This document shows, in pieces, positions 27,891 through 37,892 of a DNA stretch of 64,000 nucleotides; the stretch's first letter is position 1, and every line of letters starts with the position of its first letter. The translations under genes and the position numbers were made by a program. The stretch is from contig NZ_VCQT01000029.1 of the NCBI RefSeq assembly GCF_005938655.1, positions 1 through 64,000 of the forward strand. Direction: 5' to 3'. Under the pieces are notes generated by a model, which made no database searches, was not told where the DNA came from, and was given only the letters and a program-made list of their open reading frames with translations. Origin of the DNA: Alloalcanivorax gelatiniphagus. GTDB lineage: Bacteria; Pseudomonadota; Gammaproteobacteria; Pseudomonadales; Alcanivoracaceae.

Positions 27891-28976
27891 ATGAAGCTCA
27901 ACGACGAACAACAGATGCTGCAGGACTCCGTGGCCCGGCTGATGGCCGACAAGGGCCCGGTGTCCCACCTGCGCCAACTGCGCGACGAACACAATGACAA
28001 GGGTTACGATGAGCCGCTGTGGCAGGCCATGGTGGAAGCCGGCCTGACCGGTATCCTGGTGCCCGAGGAACACGGCGGCATCGGCTTCGGCCTGGTGGGC
28101 GCCGGCCTGGTGGCCCGCGAGATCGGCCGCAACCTGTCGGTGACCCCGTTCCTGTCCACCGCCGTGCTGGGCGCCGCCGCCCTGAGCGCCGGCGGCAGCG
28201 ACGAGCAGAAAGCGAAATGGCTGCCGGCCATCGCCGAAGGTACCTCGATCATCGCCCTGGCGGTGGACGACGGCGCCAAGCACCGTCCGGAACGCCTGCG
28301 GGCCCGCGTTGAAGGCGGCACCCTGAGCGGCGAGAAACGTCTGGTACTGGACGGCCATGTGGCCGACCTGCTGCTGGTGGCCGCCGGTGAAGGCGACCAG
28401 GCCGCCCTGTACCTGGTGGACCCCAAGGCCGACGGCGTGACCATCGAGCGCACGGTGATGGCGGACAGCCGCAACGCGGCGCGGGTCCGTTTCGACCAGG
28501 TGCCCGCCGAAGCCATGGCCGATGGCGCCGCCGCCCTGGCCGCCGCCCTGCGCGCCGGCCGCGCGGTTCTGGCCGCGGAACTGTCCGGGCTGGCACTGGA
28601 AGCCTTTGAGCGTACCCTGGGCTACCTCAAGGAGCGCAAGCAGTTCGGCCGCCTGATCGGCACCTTCCAGGCGCTGCAACACCGCGCCGCCCAGCTCAGC
28701 GGCGAAGTGGCGATGAGCGAGGCACTGGCCCTGCAGGCGCTGAACGCCTGCGACCAGGACGCCGAGGACGCCGACCAGCAGGTGCTGGCCGCCAAGGCCA
28801 AGGCCTCCCGGGTGGCGCTGCTGGCCGGCCAGGAAGCGGTGCAGATGCACGGCGGCATCGGCATGACCGATGAATTCGACATCGGCTTCTTCCTCAAGCG
28901 CGCCCGCGCCGGGGGCGAAACCCTGGGCGACGCCAACTACTGCGCCGACCGCTTCGCGGCCCTGCGCGGTTATTGA
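27891..28976 (+). CDS. Acyl-CoA dehydrogenase, probable partner subunit
   Basis: This 361-residue acyl-CoA dehydrogenase relative has a shorter middle domain. The FAD-side motifs AVQMHGGIGMTDEFDIGFFLKR and GYLKERKQFGRLIGTFQALQHR are present (each named by segment, residues about 315-336 and 243-264). The C-terminus (AGGETLGDANYCADRF) lacks the GTSE-type catalytic Glu segment seen in its neighbour. Such FAD-binding, Glu-lacking subunits pair with an active subunit in ChsE-type alpha2beta2 enzymes. AAGGAG precedes the ATG, 10 bases after the stop of the first subunit gene. Heteromer formation is inference from this pattern. Confidence 0.87.
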   Translation: MKLNDEQQMLQDSVARLMADKGPVSHLRQLRDEHNDKGYDEPLWQAMVEAGLTGILVPEEHGGIGFGLVGAGLVAREIGRNLSVTPFLSTAVLGAAALSAGGSDEQKAKWLPAIAEGTSIIALAVDDGAKHRPERLRARVEGGTLSGEKRLVLDGHVADLLLVAAGEGDQAALYLVDPKADGVTIERTVMADSRNAARVRFDQVPAEAMADGAAALAAALRAGRAVLAAELSGLALEAFERTLGYLKERKQFGRLIGTFQALQHRAAQLSGEVAMSEALALQALNACDQDAEDADQQVLAAKAKASRVALLAGQEAVQMHGGIGMTDEFDIGFFLKRARAGGETLGDANYCADRFAALRGY

Positions 28977-29000
28977 TTCACGGATTCGGAGAGCACCACA

Positions 29001-29468
29001 ATGTCCAACAACACGCTCAGCATCGAACAACTGAAAGCCAAGGTCGGCGAGGACCTGGGTACCTCCCGCTGGTTCCCGGTGGATCAGGCGCGCATCGACG
29101 CGTTCGCCGACCTCACCGAGGACCCGCAGTGGATTCACGTGGACCCGGAGCGGGCCGCCAAGGAAACCCCGTTCGGCGGCACCATCGCCCACGGCTTCCT
29201 GAGCCTGTCCCTGCTGTCCGCCATGTCCATGGACGTGGTGCCGCGCCTGGAAGGCGCGGTGATGGGCATCAACTACGGTTTCGACAAGGTCCGTTTTCTC
29301 AACCCGGTACGTTCCGGCTCGAAAGTGCGCGGCCACTTCAAACTGGCAAGCGTGGAACCCCGTGGCGACAATCAGTTCCTGGTCCGCTACGCCATCAGCG
29401 TGGAGATCGATGGCGTCGACAAACCGGCCATCGCCTGCGAATGGCTGGGTCTGACGATTCTGGGTTGA
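29001..29468 (+). CDS. MaoC-family (R)-specific enoyl-CoA hydratase
   Basis: The 155-residue single hotdog protein has the hydratase-2 signature FADLTEDPQWIHVDPE (catalytic Asp and His). FGGTIAHGFLSLSLLS and NYGFDKVRFLNPVRSGS follow. It hydrates trans-2-enoyl-CoA to (R)-3-hydroxyacyl-CoA. The next enzyme needed, an (R)-3-hydroxyacyl-CoA dehydrogenase, is encoded directly downstream, so this operon appears to use the peroxisome-like (R) route. GGAGAGC precedes the ATG. It lies 24 bases after the acyl-CoA dehydrogenase partner gene. Confidence 0.9.
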   Translation: MSNNTLSIEQLKAKVGEDLGTSRWFPVDQARIDAFADLTEDPQWIHVDPERAAKETPFGGTIAHGFLSLSLLSAMSMDVVPRLEGAVMGINYGFDKVRFLNPVRSGSKVRGHFKLASVEPRGDNQFLVRYAISVEIDGVDKPAIACEWLGLTILG

Positions 29469-29550
29469 AACCAGCCACAAGCCACAAGCTTCAAGCTGCA
29501 AGCGGCGCCATGCCTGCTTGCGGCTTGAAGCCTGTAGCTTGTGGCTCTCC
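29468..29550. repeat. AGCTTCA/AGCTTGT heptamer hairpin element
   Basis: The left arm (ACAAGCCACAAGCTTCAAGC) and right arm (GCTTGAAGCCTGTAGCTTGT) surround a short CGGCGCCATG core. The element begins at the MaoC stop codon and ends about 15 bases before the SDR start, inside the operon. Confidence 0.85.
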
Positions 29551-29564
29551 AACGGAGAGTTTTT

Positions 29565-30485
29565 ATGAGCATCAATTTCGAAGGTCGGGTGGCCATTGTC
29601 ACCGGCGCCGGCAACGGGCTGGGTAAATGTCACGCCCTGGAACTGGCCCGGCTGGGCGCCAAGGTGGTGGTCAATGACTTTGGCGGTGCCCGGGACGGCA
29701 GCGGCGGTTCCAGCGAGGCCGCCGAGAAAGTGGTGGCGGAAATCACCGCCGCCGGTGGCGAAGCGATGGCCGATGGCGCCGACGTGGCCAACCGCGAACA
29801 GGTCCAGGCCATGGTCCAGGCGGTGATGGATAAGTGGGGCCGCATTGACGTCCTGATCAACAACGCCGGCATCCTGCGCGACAAAAGCTTCGTCAAAATG
29901 AGCGACGACGAATGGGATAAGGTGGTGGCCGTGCACCTGACCGGCTCCGCCAACTGCAGCCGTGCGGTATGGCCGATCATGCGCGACCAGGGCTACGGCC
30001 GCATCGTCATGACCACCTCCACCTCCGGCCTGTACGGCAACTTTGGCCAGGCCAACTACGGCGCCGCCAAAATGGCCGTGGCCGGCCTGATGAACACCCT
30101 GTGTCTGGAAGGGGGCAAGTACGACATCAAGATCAACTGCATCGCCCCCACCGCCGCCACCCGCATGACCGAGGACCTGATGCCCAAGGAAGTGCTGGCG
30201 CTGCTGGAACCCTCGGAAATCACCCCGGCGGTACTGTTCCTGGCCAGCGACCAGGCGCCCAACCGCCGCATCGTGCTGGCCGGCGCCGGCTGCTATGCCA
30301 TGGTGCGCCTGATGGAAAGTGACGGCATCTACCTGGACGAAGGCGAACGCACGCCGGACGCCATCGCCGCCCACTTCGACCAACTGAGTGACATGAGCGA
30401 CGCCAAGGAAATGCAGAACGGCGGCGATCACGTGTCCAAGATTCTTACCAAAGCCGCCCACGCCAAGGGCATTAAACTGAATTAA
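29565..30485 (+). CDS. HSD17B4-like (R)-3-hydroxyacyl-CoA dehydrogenase (SDR)
   Basis: The 306-residue SDR has TGAGNGLGKCHAL, the VVNDFGGARDGSG segment after strand 2, NNAGILRDKSF and NYGAAKMAV. These are hallmarks of the dehydrogenase domain of peroxisomal multifunctional enzyme 2 (HSD17B4). It oxidises (R)-3-hydroxyacyl-CoA to 3-ketoacyl-CoA with NAD+. The ATG at 29565 has GGAGAG upstream. Placement between the MaoC hydratase and the thiolase gives a full hydration-oxidation-thiolysis series. The spacer from the MaoC gene contains a heptamer hairpin. Confidence 0.9.
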   Translation: MSINFEGRVAIVTGAGNGLGKCHALELARLGAKVVVNDFGGARDGSGGSSEAAEKVVAEITAAGGEAMADGADVANREQVQAMVQAVMDKWGRIDVLINNAGILRDKSFVKMSDDEWDKVVAVHLTGSANCSRAVWPIMRDQGYGRIVMTTSTSGLYGNFGQANYGAAKMAVAGLMNTLCLEGGKYDIKINCIAPTAATRMTEDLMPKEVLALLEPSEITPAVLFLASDQAPNRRIVLAGAGCYAMVRLMESDGIYLDEGERTPDAIAAHFDQLSDMSDAKEMQNGGDHVSKILTKAAHAKGIKLN

Positions 30486-30503
30486 GAGAGAGCGAGGCCC
30501 ATC

Positions 30504-31706
30504 ATGAGAGAAGCCGTCATTGTTTCCACCGCCCGTACCCCGATCGGCAAGGCCTATCGCGGTGCCTTCAACGACACCCAGGCCCAGGAGCTGGGTGGCC
30601 ACGTCATCAAGCACGCCGTGGAGCGCGCCAAGATCGATCCGGAGACCATCCAGGACGTGATCATGGGCGCCGCCATGCAACAGGGCTCCACCAGCGGCAA
30701 CGTGGCTCGCCAGTGCGCCCTGCGCGGCGGCCTGCCGACCTCCGTGGCCGGCATGACCATGGACCGCCAATGTGCCTCCGGCCTGATGGCGATCGCCACC
30801 GCCGCCAAGGAAATCATCGTCGACAACATGGATGTGGCGGTGGCCGGCGGCCTGGAGTCCATCTCCCTGGTGCAGAACGACAAGATGAACACCTTCCGTG
30901 CCCGTGACCCCTGGCTCAAGGAACACCGTCCGGACATCTACATGAGCATGCTGGAAACCGCGGAAATCGTGGCCGACCGCTACAACGTGTCCCGCGATGC
31001 CCAGGACGAGTACGCGTTCCAGTCCCAGATGCGCACCGCCAAGGCTCAGCAGGAAGGCAAGTTCGACGACGAAATCGTGCCGCTGACCACCAACATGAAG
31101 GTGATGAACAAAGAGACCAAGGAAATTTCCGATAAGGAAGTGACCCTGGCCAAGGACGAAGGCAACCGCCCGGAGACCACCCTGGAAGGCCTGCAGAGCC
31201 TGAAGCCGGTGTTCAAGGACGGCCTGTCCCTGTCCGAAGGCAAGTTCATCACCGCCGGCAACGCTTCCCAGCTGTCCGACGGCGCCAGCGCCTGCGTGCT
31301 GATGGAAGCCAAGGAAGCCGAGCGTCTGGGCCTGGCCCCGCTGGGCGCCTACCGCGGCATGGCCGTGGCCGGTTGTGATCCCGACGAAATGGGCATCGGC
31401 CCGGTGTTCGCGGTACCCAAGCTGCTCAAGCGTTTCGGCCTGACCGTCGACGACATCGGCCTGTGGGAGCTGAACGAAGCCTTCGCCAGCCAGTGCCTGT
31501 ACAGCCGTGACAAGCTGGGCATCGACCCGGACAAATACAACGTCAACGGCGGCGCCATCTCCATCGGCCACCCCTACGGCATGTCCGGCGCGCGGATGAC
31601 CGGCCACGCCCTGATCGAAGGCAAGCGTCGCGGCGTCAAGTACGTGGTGGTAACCATGTGCGTGGGCGGCGGCATCGGCGCCGCCGGTCTGTTCGAAGTC
31701 TTCTAA
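30504..31706 (+). CDS. 3-ketoacyl-CoA thiolase / acetyl-CoA acyltransferase
   Basis: The 400-residue thiolase has the nucleophilic Cys in [11 protein letters not shown], the NEAF motif ([11 protein letters not shown]), the His in [14 protein letters not shown] and the second Cys in TMCVGGGIG. It cleaves 3-ketoacyl-CoA with CoA, completing beta-oxidation in this operon. Its length and motifs are standard for degradative thiolases. The gene is preceded by a weak GAGAGAGCGAGG purine tract and is last in the operon; a strong hairpin follows at 31724. Confidence 0.93.
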   Translation: MREAVIVSTARTPIGKAYRGAFNDTQAQELGGHVIKHAVERAKIDPETIQDVIMGAAMQQGSTSGNVARQCALRGGLPTSVAGMTMDRQCASGLMAIATAAKEIIVDNMDVAVAGGLESISLVQNDKMNTFRARDPWLKEHRPDIYMSMLETAEIVADRYNVSRDAQDEYAFQSQMRTAKAQQEGKFDDEIVPLTTNMKVMNKETKEISDKEVTLAKDEGNRPETTLEGLQSLKPVFKDGLSLSEGKFITAGNASQLSDGASACVLMEAKEAERLGLAPLGAYRGMAVAGCDPDEMGIGPVFAVPKLLKRFGLTVDDIGLWELNEAFASQCLYSRDKLGIDPDKYNVNGGAISIGHPYGMSGARMTGHALIEGKRRGVKYVVVTMCVGGGIGAAGLFEVF

Positions 31707-31723
31707 GACGGCTTCACCGAATC

Positions 31724-31759
31724 GCCGGGGCCGTCTCCTTTCGGCCCCGGCAACGTTTT
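31724..31759 (+). terminator. Terminator after the thiolase operon
   Basis: Perfect 10-bp arms GCCGGGGCCG and CGGCCCCGGC with an 8-base loop start 17 bases after the thiolase stop, followed by AACGTTTTG. The T run is short, but stem strength and position fit a transcription end. Confidence 0.7.
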
Positions 31760-31858
31760 GCCGCGTCAGCAGGCCGGCGTGCCCCAAACACGCCGGCCAT
31801 TATCGTGGTGACGATCGCGCCAACCGGCGCCCCTTCCCAAGAATCATCACCGCACGAG

Positions 31859-31879
31859 GGCCGCTGACGCGGCCTTTTT
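31859..31879 (+). terminator. Intrinsic terminator
   Basis: GGCCGC-TGAC-GCGGCC is followed at once by TTTTT and then a second T-rich stretch. It acts as a second stop for the thiolase operon or ends a small unseen transcript. Confidence 0.7.
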
Positions 31880-32567
31880 GTTGGTTTTTTTCTGGTTTTG
31901 AAATCCCCGAAGCCCGCATCAATCCTGGCCCTACCCATCGCCGGCACCGTCTTTATGCCGTCCGCCATCCGGCGATCACTTGTTCACTTTCAAGGCCCGT
32001 TACAAAGAAATACTCTCCCATGACACATGGATGACTTGAACAAAAATTTTGTTTGCACTTGTACACTATTGGAGAAGTGCTGCTAGAATAACTCGGTCGC
32101 CGGCAGGAAGCTTCGGTCGAGCAAAGCGTATGGATTCGAGCGACTCGGTCGATGTCTCAGGATAAAAATAATGAACGCCAGATCACTGCACGGCATGAAT
32201 CTTCTGTCAGGCATTCGTCCGGGCGCACCGCCCTCTTAGCATCGCCGCGGCGCGATCCATGCCGATGGCATGGGTGTCACCCCACCGCCGCCTCCCTACT
32301 TCCCTGATACCTGTTTCTGAGTGGCCCTCCGCCACGGGCTGAGTGCGTCCACGGGAAAGGTATCCATGAAAAAAGCCATTGTATCCAATGGTTTCGTACC
32401 TCCCTGCACAACCGAAAAGTAAGAAGAAAAAAATGAAAATGAGCCATTTCAAAATCGCCAGTACAGCAAGGCGGGTACTCGCGGCTCTCGCGGATGGCGT
32501 CTCCGCGAGAACCACGGCCCCCCGCCCGCGCCCCATGGCCTGCTACCCTTTCGAGAAGCGAGAACCC
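31880..32567 (+). other. Long leader region with two short reading frames
   Basis: About 690 bases without a recognisable gene lie before the large lipoprotein. They are less GC-rich than their surroundings at 32030-32180. They hold a possible promoter (32059-32089) and two short frames with ribosome sites: 32171-32239 (22 residues, AGGA 8 bases upstream) and 32366-32422 (18 residues, MKKAIVSNGFVPPCTTEK, AAAGG upstream). A short hairpin CCATTG-TATC-CAATGG lies inside the second frame. No known riboswitch was recognised. Confidence 0.5.
32059..32089 (+). promoter_or_regulatory. Possible sigma-70 promoter with extended -10
   Basis: TAGAAT at 32084-32089 is preceded by TGC (extended -10 TGnTAGAAT). 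TTGTAC at 32059-32064 is a weak -35 with a 19-base spacer. It would give a leader of about 470 bases for the lipoprotein gene. Confidence 0.4.
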
Positions 32568-35500
32568 ATGAACAAATTGATTATCGCCGGCTTCACGCTG
32601 GCTCTCTCAGCCTGCGGCGGCGGCGGTGGCAGTGACGCCACCGGCGGCGGCGACACCCGGCCACAGAGCCTGATCTATGCCTTCCCCGCCGATCAGCAGC
32701 AGCAGGTAGTCCTGCCCTCGCCGGTGGTTCTGCGCTTTTCATCCGCCATTACCGACCCGGCCCCGCAGCATGCGGTAACGGTACGCGATGCCGACGATAA
32801 CCTGGTGGATGTCACCGCCAGCCTGAGCGCGGATCGGCGCAGCCTGATCCTGACGTCGGCGGACGATTTCGCGCCGCGCAGCCACTACCAGGTCCACCAG
32901 GACAGCCTGGCCCTGGAAAAAGGCGCCGCGCCGGCCCGCACCCTGTCGTTTGATACCCGGGCCCGGGAAGAAGGTCCCGCCAACGAGGTCGCCGCCGACA
33001 CCTTTACCCTGTTGCGCCGTATTCCCGACGGCACGCGGCTTCAGATCGTGGATTTTTCCAGCTTCCGGCTTCAGTTCAGCCAGCCTCTGGCCACGGACGC
33101 CATCGCCTACGGCGACAACGTTCGACTGGTGGACAGCGACAACACCCTGGTGGATGCGGTGGTGCTGAGCCACGGCCCTTACCTGACCGTGGACCCGGTC
33201 GAGGACCTCTCCCCCGGCGAGCAGTACACACTGGAACTGACCCCCCGGCGTGACCAGCACCCTGGGCCAATCCCTGTCAGCGGACGGCCTCAGCCTGCGC
33301 ACCCGGTTCACGCCGCTGGACACCCGCCCGCCGGGCGGTGGCGACAGAGCCGTGATGGTGCAGGACATCCTCGCCGATGGCTCGGTCTCGCCGCTGACCG
33401 GTGCGCCGGTCAATCTGGTGCCGATGGCCTCGGTTCTGCTCGGCCAGGATACCGTCACCCAGGCCAGCGGCCTGTTGCAGGCGGAACTGGCTTTCGTGCC
33501 GAACTTTCCCGACACCACGCCGCTGCGCATCGCCCGTGGCTCGCTGATTGACTCCGCGTCCATCGACGTCATGATCGGCGGCGAAGTGCCGGCGGGCTTC
33601 ACCTCCGGCGACGTGCGCATCCATTTCCTTTCCGACGCCAGCGGCTACCTGTCGCCGAACCCGTACAGCAAGGCACCGGATGCGCCGCGCCAGGTGACCC
33701 TGTTCATGGATCTGGCGATCAGCACCGGCGATGCACGGGCCAATGGGGCCATCACCCAGGACCTGATGCACGTTGAACTGCAAGGCACCGCGATGGTGGA
33801 AAATGGTGTTCTGACAGTGAACGCCATTGGCGTGGTACAGCCCAAAGTGCTCGGTACTGAACGGGCAAAAGGGGTGTTGAGCTTCAGCCTCCGTTCCCTG
33901 TCGGACCAACTCAATCCGCCGCCGGCGAACACCGACACCAGCGTCGCCACGCTGCAGAGCTGGTCCCACGCCGACACCACCGTGGTCAACCCCAACGCCC
34001 CGGTGGTACTGACCTTCAGCAAGCCGATTGATAACCGCACTCTGGACAGCATCACCCTGCTGGCCACCCGCAATGGCACCACCGGACCGGTGGAAACCAG
34101 CGCCCGCACCGACGGCAGCACCGTGATCCTGCAGCCGGCGACGGCCCTGGAAAGCCCCACCGATGGCGACGAGGTTTCCTATCAGGTAACCCTGGGCAAC
34201 ACCCTTGCCGACCTCCAGGGCATACCGGTGGCACCGGCCACGCAGCCTCTGGAGTTCGCCTTCCCCTGGCTTGTTTCCGACTATCAGTGGCTGGCGCGCT
34301 ATCCGGCCTCTAGGGACGAAGGCTCGGCGGAGGAGAACCGCATCTACAGCGAGCTGATCATGGACCACGCCCCGGTGGTGCTGATGGCCTACCCGGGCTT
34401 CCCCTGTGTGATCGACGAGTCCACCCAGGATCTGGGCGCCGGCATCGCCGGTCGTTGTCAGGGGGCACTGGATACCGAGTACCACAACCTTATCGACGCC
34501 CCTGGTCTTTTCCACACCATCACCAAGCACGCCGACGATCTACTGCCGATCAGCACCCTGGCCGCCAACGGGTCCATCCATGTGCATACCACCCGCGACC
34601 TTGATCCCGGCACCGTGCTGCTTGGCCGTACCTTTCTGGTGGAAGCGCTGGATGAACAGGGCGCGCCCACCGGCGCGGTGGCGGGGACCCTCCAGGTGAG
34701 CGGCCCCGATATCCGCTTTACCCCGGACGCCCCCTGGCAGCCGGGCACCCTGTATCGTTACAGCCTGGTCGGCAACGGTGACGGCCTGACCGTGGAGCGG
34801 CGACAGGATAGTACTCCGATTATGCCCGCTCCCCCGCTTTGCGACGGCTCCGATGGTATCTGCGACCGGCAAGGCCGGCCGCTGCAGACCCAGCTCTACG
34901 ACACCGACATCGTGCAGGACAACAACGGCCTCAAGTACATGAAGACCCAGGCCGCCGACAGCCCGTTGGGCGGCCCCACCATGCGCCATGTATTCCGAGC
35001 CACCGTGCCCTCCGGCAATGTGCTGCAACTGCTGACCACCGCTTCGGTGGACAGCAACGCCAACTTCTACCACGACATCAACCCCTTCGTGGATGTGCCG
35101 CTGGACCAGGTGCTCAGCGTCGCGTACCTGGGCATGGAGATAAACCATCGAAAATACCAACATGAGGAGCGACGCCTGGAAGGCTCACCGCTGGACGAGG
35201 CCCCGGACGTTCACGATCCGGATGGCATCCAGCCGCCGCCCAACAGCGCCAAGATGCTGTCTCTTTCACCCTGGATCCAACCAGGGGAATTCACCGAGAT
35301 GTTCTACTTCAACGGCCTCAGTATCGGTTGCCCCTATGATATAGACGTGCTCATGCAAACCGGGGTGCCGACGCCGATGACCTGTCCGGAGCGGAAATTC
35401 ACCTTCATGCATTCCGGCCTGGCGGTGGAAGTCACCGATCACTACGTGGAGGGGCAAGGCATCGAGGTGCTGATCTGGCCCAGTCAGATCGTCAGTACCG

Positions 35501-35985
35501 CCCTGTCCGTGGTCACCCTGTTGTCCAACTCCATGCCGATTCAGATCGACAGCGGCTACCACCTGATGCGTATGCGCTATGCCAAAGCGGATCCGCAGTG
35601 TGATGAAACGCTGCAACCGTGCCTGCGCAACCGTCCGATCAGTGCCTGGATCAGCAGCGACCAGGAAGGCAATCCGATGCTCAACGCCACGGTGGATCTG
35701 TACATCGATGCTCCGGATCTGCGACGCAACATGAACTTCCCGCAGGTGGGTGACCTGAGCCACAACCTGACCAGCATCCCGGTGACCCTGAATCTGGAAG
35801 GCCCGGTCCACTTTGACGACACCGGCCGTATGATCGCCGACCAGATCAATACCAACCCGGTGGCGCTGACTTTTGACGTGGAAGTGTACGACGCCCCCGG
35901 CGAGATCGACCACGCGGGTCAGTTTGATATGCTGCTGCCGGCACGGGGCGCGTTCCTGCAATACATCAGTGCGCCCAACAAGTAA
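32568..35985 (+). pseudogene. Large Ig-like-domain lipoprotein, split by a +1 frameshift
   Basis: The N-terminal part starts at the ATG at 32568 with a lipoprotein signal (MNKLIIAGFTLALSACGGGG; lipobox LSAC). It has Big_5/SbsA-like Ig domains (FPADQQQQVVLPSPVVLRFS; DFSSFRLQFSQPL). The frame is lost at the C6 run at 33241-33246. Removing one C joins LELTPG to VTSTLGQSLSADG and continues to 35985, a protein of about 1,138 residues. The C-terminal two thirds contain more Ig-like blocks (NPNAPVVLTFSKPIDNRT) and a Cys-containing region of unknown fold. It may be a phase-variable locus, a true pseudogene or a sequence error. As written, translation would end at 33551. It is a probable outer-membrane or surface lipoprotein; its function is unknown. 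Confidence 0.75.
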
Positions 35986-36057
35986 TCCGTCCCCGGCACA
36001 CTGACCCCAGCCCTTGTTCCGGCCCGCGCCGGAGCAAGGGCCCGGGGCTTTCGGCGG

Positions 36058-37131
36058 CTAATCCGCTGCCTGCGCCACGGGCCAGGACAATTCGAAACAA
36101 GCCCCACCCTCCGAGGACGGTCGGCAGGTCGCCTGCCCGCCGTGGGCATGGGCAATCGCGGCGACCACCGCCAGCCCCAACCCGCTGCCACCATCCCGGA
36201 CGCTGCTCCGGGCGGGGTTGGCCCGCCGGAAGGCGGTGAACACCTGCGAAGCAAGTGCCTCGGGAATACCCGGTCCGTTGTCCTCTACCCGCAGAAAGTA
36301 ACGTCCACCTTCCTGGCCATTGTGAATCCTGATCGTTCCGGGGACCGCGTGGCGGCGCGCATTGTCCAGCAGCGCCAGCAGGGCTTGCCGTATGCGCATG
36401 GGATCGCAATGCACGGGCCCGGCGTGCAGATCCAGAACCGGCCGCTGGCCTGCTGCTTCCAGAGCTTCTTTGTATAACTCCACCACATCCCGAATTTCGG
36501 CGGACAGGTCCGTGTTTTGAACGTGGAGATTCAGATGGCCGCTTTCGGTCAAACTGACCGTGCGCAGATCCTCGATCAGCCGGGACAGGCCGTCGACCTG
36601 GGTCAACAACCCACGAAACTGGCTTTCATCGGCGGGAAATACGCCCTCCGACAGGCCCTGCAGGCGTCCTTTTAAAATGGTAACCGGGGTTCGAAGCTCA
36701 TGGGCGATGGCCGAGTTCCAGAAGGCCAGCTCCTCACTGACCCGTTGCAATTGACCAGCCAGGGCGTTGAAGTCATCGGCCAGCTCCGCGGCTTCGCCCA
36801 GCGAACGATCTCCAGCGGTGGCGCGCACGCTCAGATCCCCCTGGGCCACGCGGCGCAGGCTGTCCGCCACCGAATTCAACGGCACCAGGATACGGCGGGA
36901 GAGTTTCACCGCCACCATGACCGCGAGCCCCAGAGCGGCGACGGTGGTCGCCGCCAACCACAGCCATTCCGGTGCCGATGGCCACCAGGCCGTTTCATCG
37001 ATCTGTTCAGGAAAATAGCGGAGCGCCAGGAAATAGAAGACATAGGACGTCAACACCACAAGCACTGTGATGCCCAGCGCCATGGCCATCATGGTGCGCG
37101 CGATCTGACGGCTCAAACCACTCAGTCTCAT
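36058..37131 (-). CDS. adeS: AdeS-like sensor histidine kinase
   Basis: The 357-residue membrane histidine kinase has two transmembrane segments (about 10-35 and 55-75). A HAMP region follows, then the H-box AIAHELRTPVTILKGRLQG, which is very close to Acinetobacter AdeS. N-box (LLDNARRHA) and G-boxes (DNGPGIPEAL, GGSGLGLAVV) are present. The ATG at 37131 overlaps the stop of the response regulator by ATGA, so the two are translationally coupled. It would phosphorylate the AdeR-like regulator and control the divergent RND operon. The periplasmic sensing part is very short, as in AdeS. The signal is unknown. Confidence 0.85.
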   Translation of the reverse strand: MRLSGLSRQIARTMMAMALGITVLVVLTSYVFYFLALRYFPEQIDETAWWPSAPEWLWLAATTVAALGLAVMVAVKLSRRILVPLNSVADSLRRVAQGDLSVRATAGDRSLGEAAELADDFNALAGQLQRVSEELAFWNSAIAHELRTPVTILKGRLQGLSEGVFPADESQFRGLLTQVDGLSRLIEDLRTVSLTESGHLNLHVQNTDLSAEIRDVVELYKEALEAAGQRPVLDLHAGPVHCDPMRIRQALLALLDNARRHAVPGTIRIHNGQEGGRYFLRVEDNGPGIPEALASQVFTAFRRANPARSSVRDGGSGLGLAVVAAIAHAHGGQATCRPSSEGGACFELSWPVAQAAD

Positions 37132-37892
37132 TCCGATCCCCACAGCCGGTAGCCGACCCCGCGGATGCTCACCGGAACACCGCGCACGCCCAGTTCCTCC
37201 AGCTTTTTGCGCAGTTTACTGATGTGGCTGTCGACGGTGCGCTCAAGGGCATCGCCCTCCGGCAGGCAAGCGACCAACAGCTCCGCGCGGGTGCACACCT
37301 TCCTCGGCGACCGGGCCAGGTGCGTCAACAACTTAAACTCGGTGAGCGTCAGGGCAAGAGTGTGCAAACGCCCCTCCACCCGCACAGCGGCTTCATGCTG
37401 GTCCAGGTCGATAACAAAGGGGTCGACCCGGAGAACCCGCTGCTCGTCGTCGGCCAGGGTGCGCCTCAGCACCGCCTGGGTGCGGGCCACCACCTCGGCC
37501 GGGTTGAACGGCTTTACCACATAGTCGTCGGCACCACAGCGCAGCCCCATGAGCTTGTCGATGTCCTGGTCCATGGCGGTGAGCATGATGACCGGCGTCG
37601 CGCCCCGGTGGCGAAGCTCCGACAGCACCTTCCAGCCATCCAGCTTCGGCATCATCACATCCAGCAGCACGATATCCGGCTTCATCGACCGGTGCATGTC
37701 CAGGGCCCGGCGGCCGTCCCCCGCGTGCACGGTGCGCAGGCCCGCCCGCCTCAGGTAGGCCTGCAGAATGTCGGCGATGTCGGGCTCGTCCTCGGCGATA
37801 AGAACCAGGGCCTGGGAGTCGGAAGAAGGGCCGGCGGGCCCGGGCGCGGTGGTCATGAAAAGCCCTGGTGGCAGGTTCGTTGTGCTCTCCAT
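37128..37892 (-). CDS. adeR: AdeR-like OmpR-family response regulator
   Basis: The 254-residue protein has a receiver domain (AEDEPD acidic pair, phospho-Asp in DIVLLDVMMPKLDGW, Lys in VVKPFNPAEV). A winged-helix OmpR domain follows (ALERTVDSHISKLRKKLEELG; GVGYRL). TPVIMLTAMDQDIDKLMGLR and the C-terminal helix are strikingly like Acinetobacter AdeR. The start at 37892 has GTGGAG upstream; an in-frame ATG at 37856 is an alternative with shorter N-terminus. It is divergent from the adeABC-like operon, as in Acinetobacter, and most likely activates it. Confidence 0.85.
   Translation of the reverse strand: MESTTNLPPGLFMTTAPGPAGPSSDSQALVLIAEDEPDIADILQAYLRRAGLRTVHAGDGRRALDMHRSMKPDIVLLDVMMPKLDGWKVLSELRHRGATPVIMLTAMDQDIDKLMGLRCGADDYVVKPFNPAEVVARTQAVLRRTLADDEQRVLRVDPFVIDLDQHEAAVRVEGRLHTLALTLTEFKLLTHLARSPRKVCTRAELLVACLPEGDALERTVDSHISKLRKKLEELGVRGVPVSIRGVGYRLWGSE

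Noticed and set aside
27666..31787. Open frame of 1,373 codons on the minus strand
   Set aside because: It is antisense to a complete five-gene beta-oxidation operon, is rich in His/Gly/Ala/Val from reverse reading of GC-rich codons, and has no family motifs.
32340..32410. Possible riboswitch fold around the GGAAAGG/ATTGTATCCAAT hairpin
   Set aside because: The pieces do not match the conserved cores of the riboswitch classes I could compare by eye.
32366..32422. 18-codon frame as a PQQ-precursor-like or other ribosomal peptide gene
   Set aside because: It lacks the Glu/Tyr pattern of PqqA and no maturation enzyme is adjacent; kept only as an unexplained short frame.
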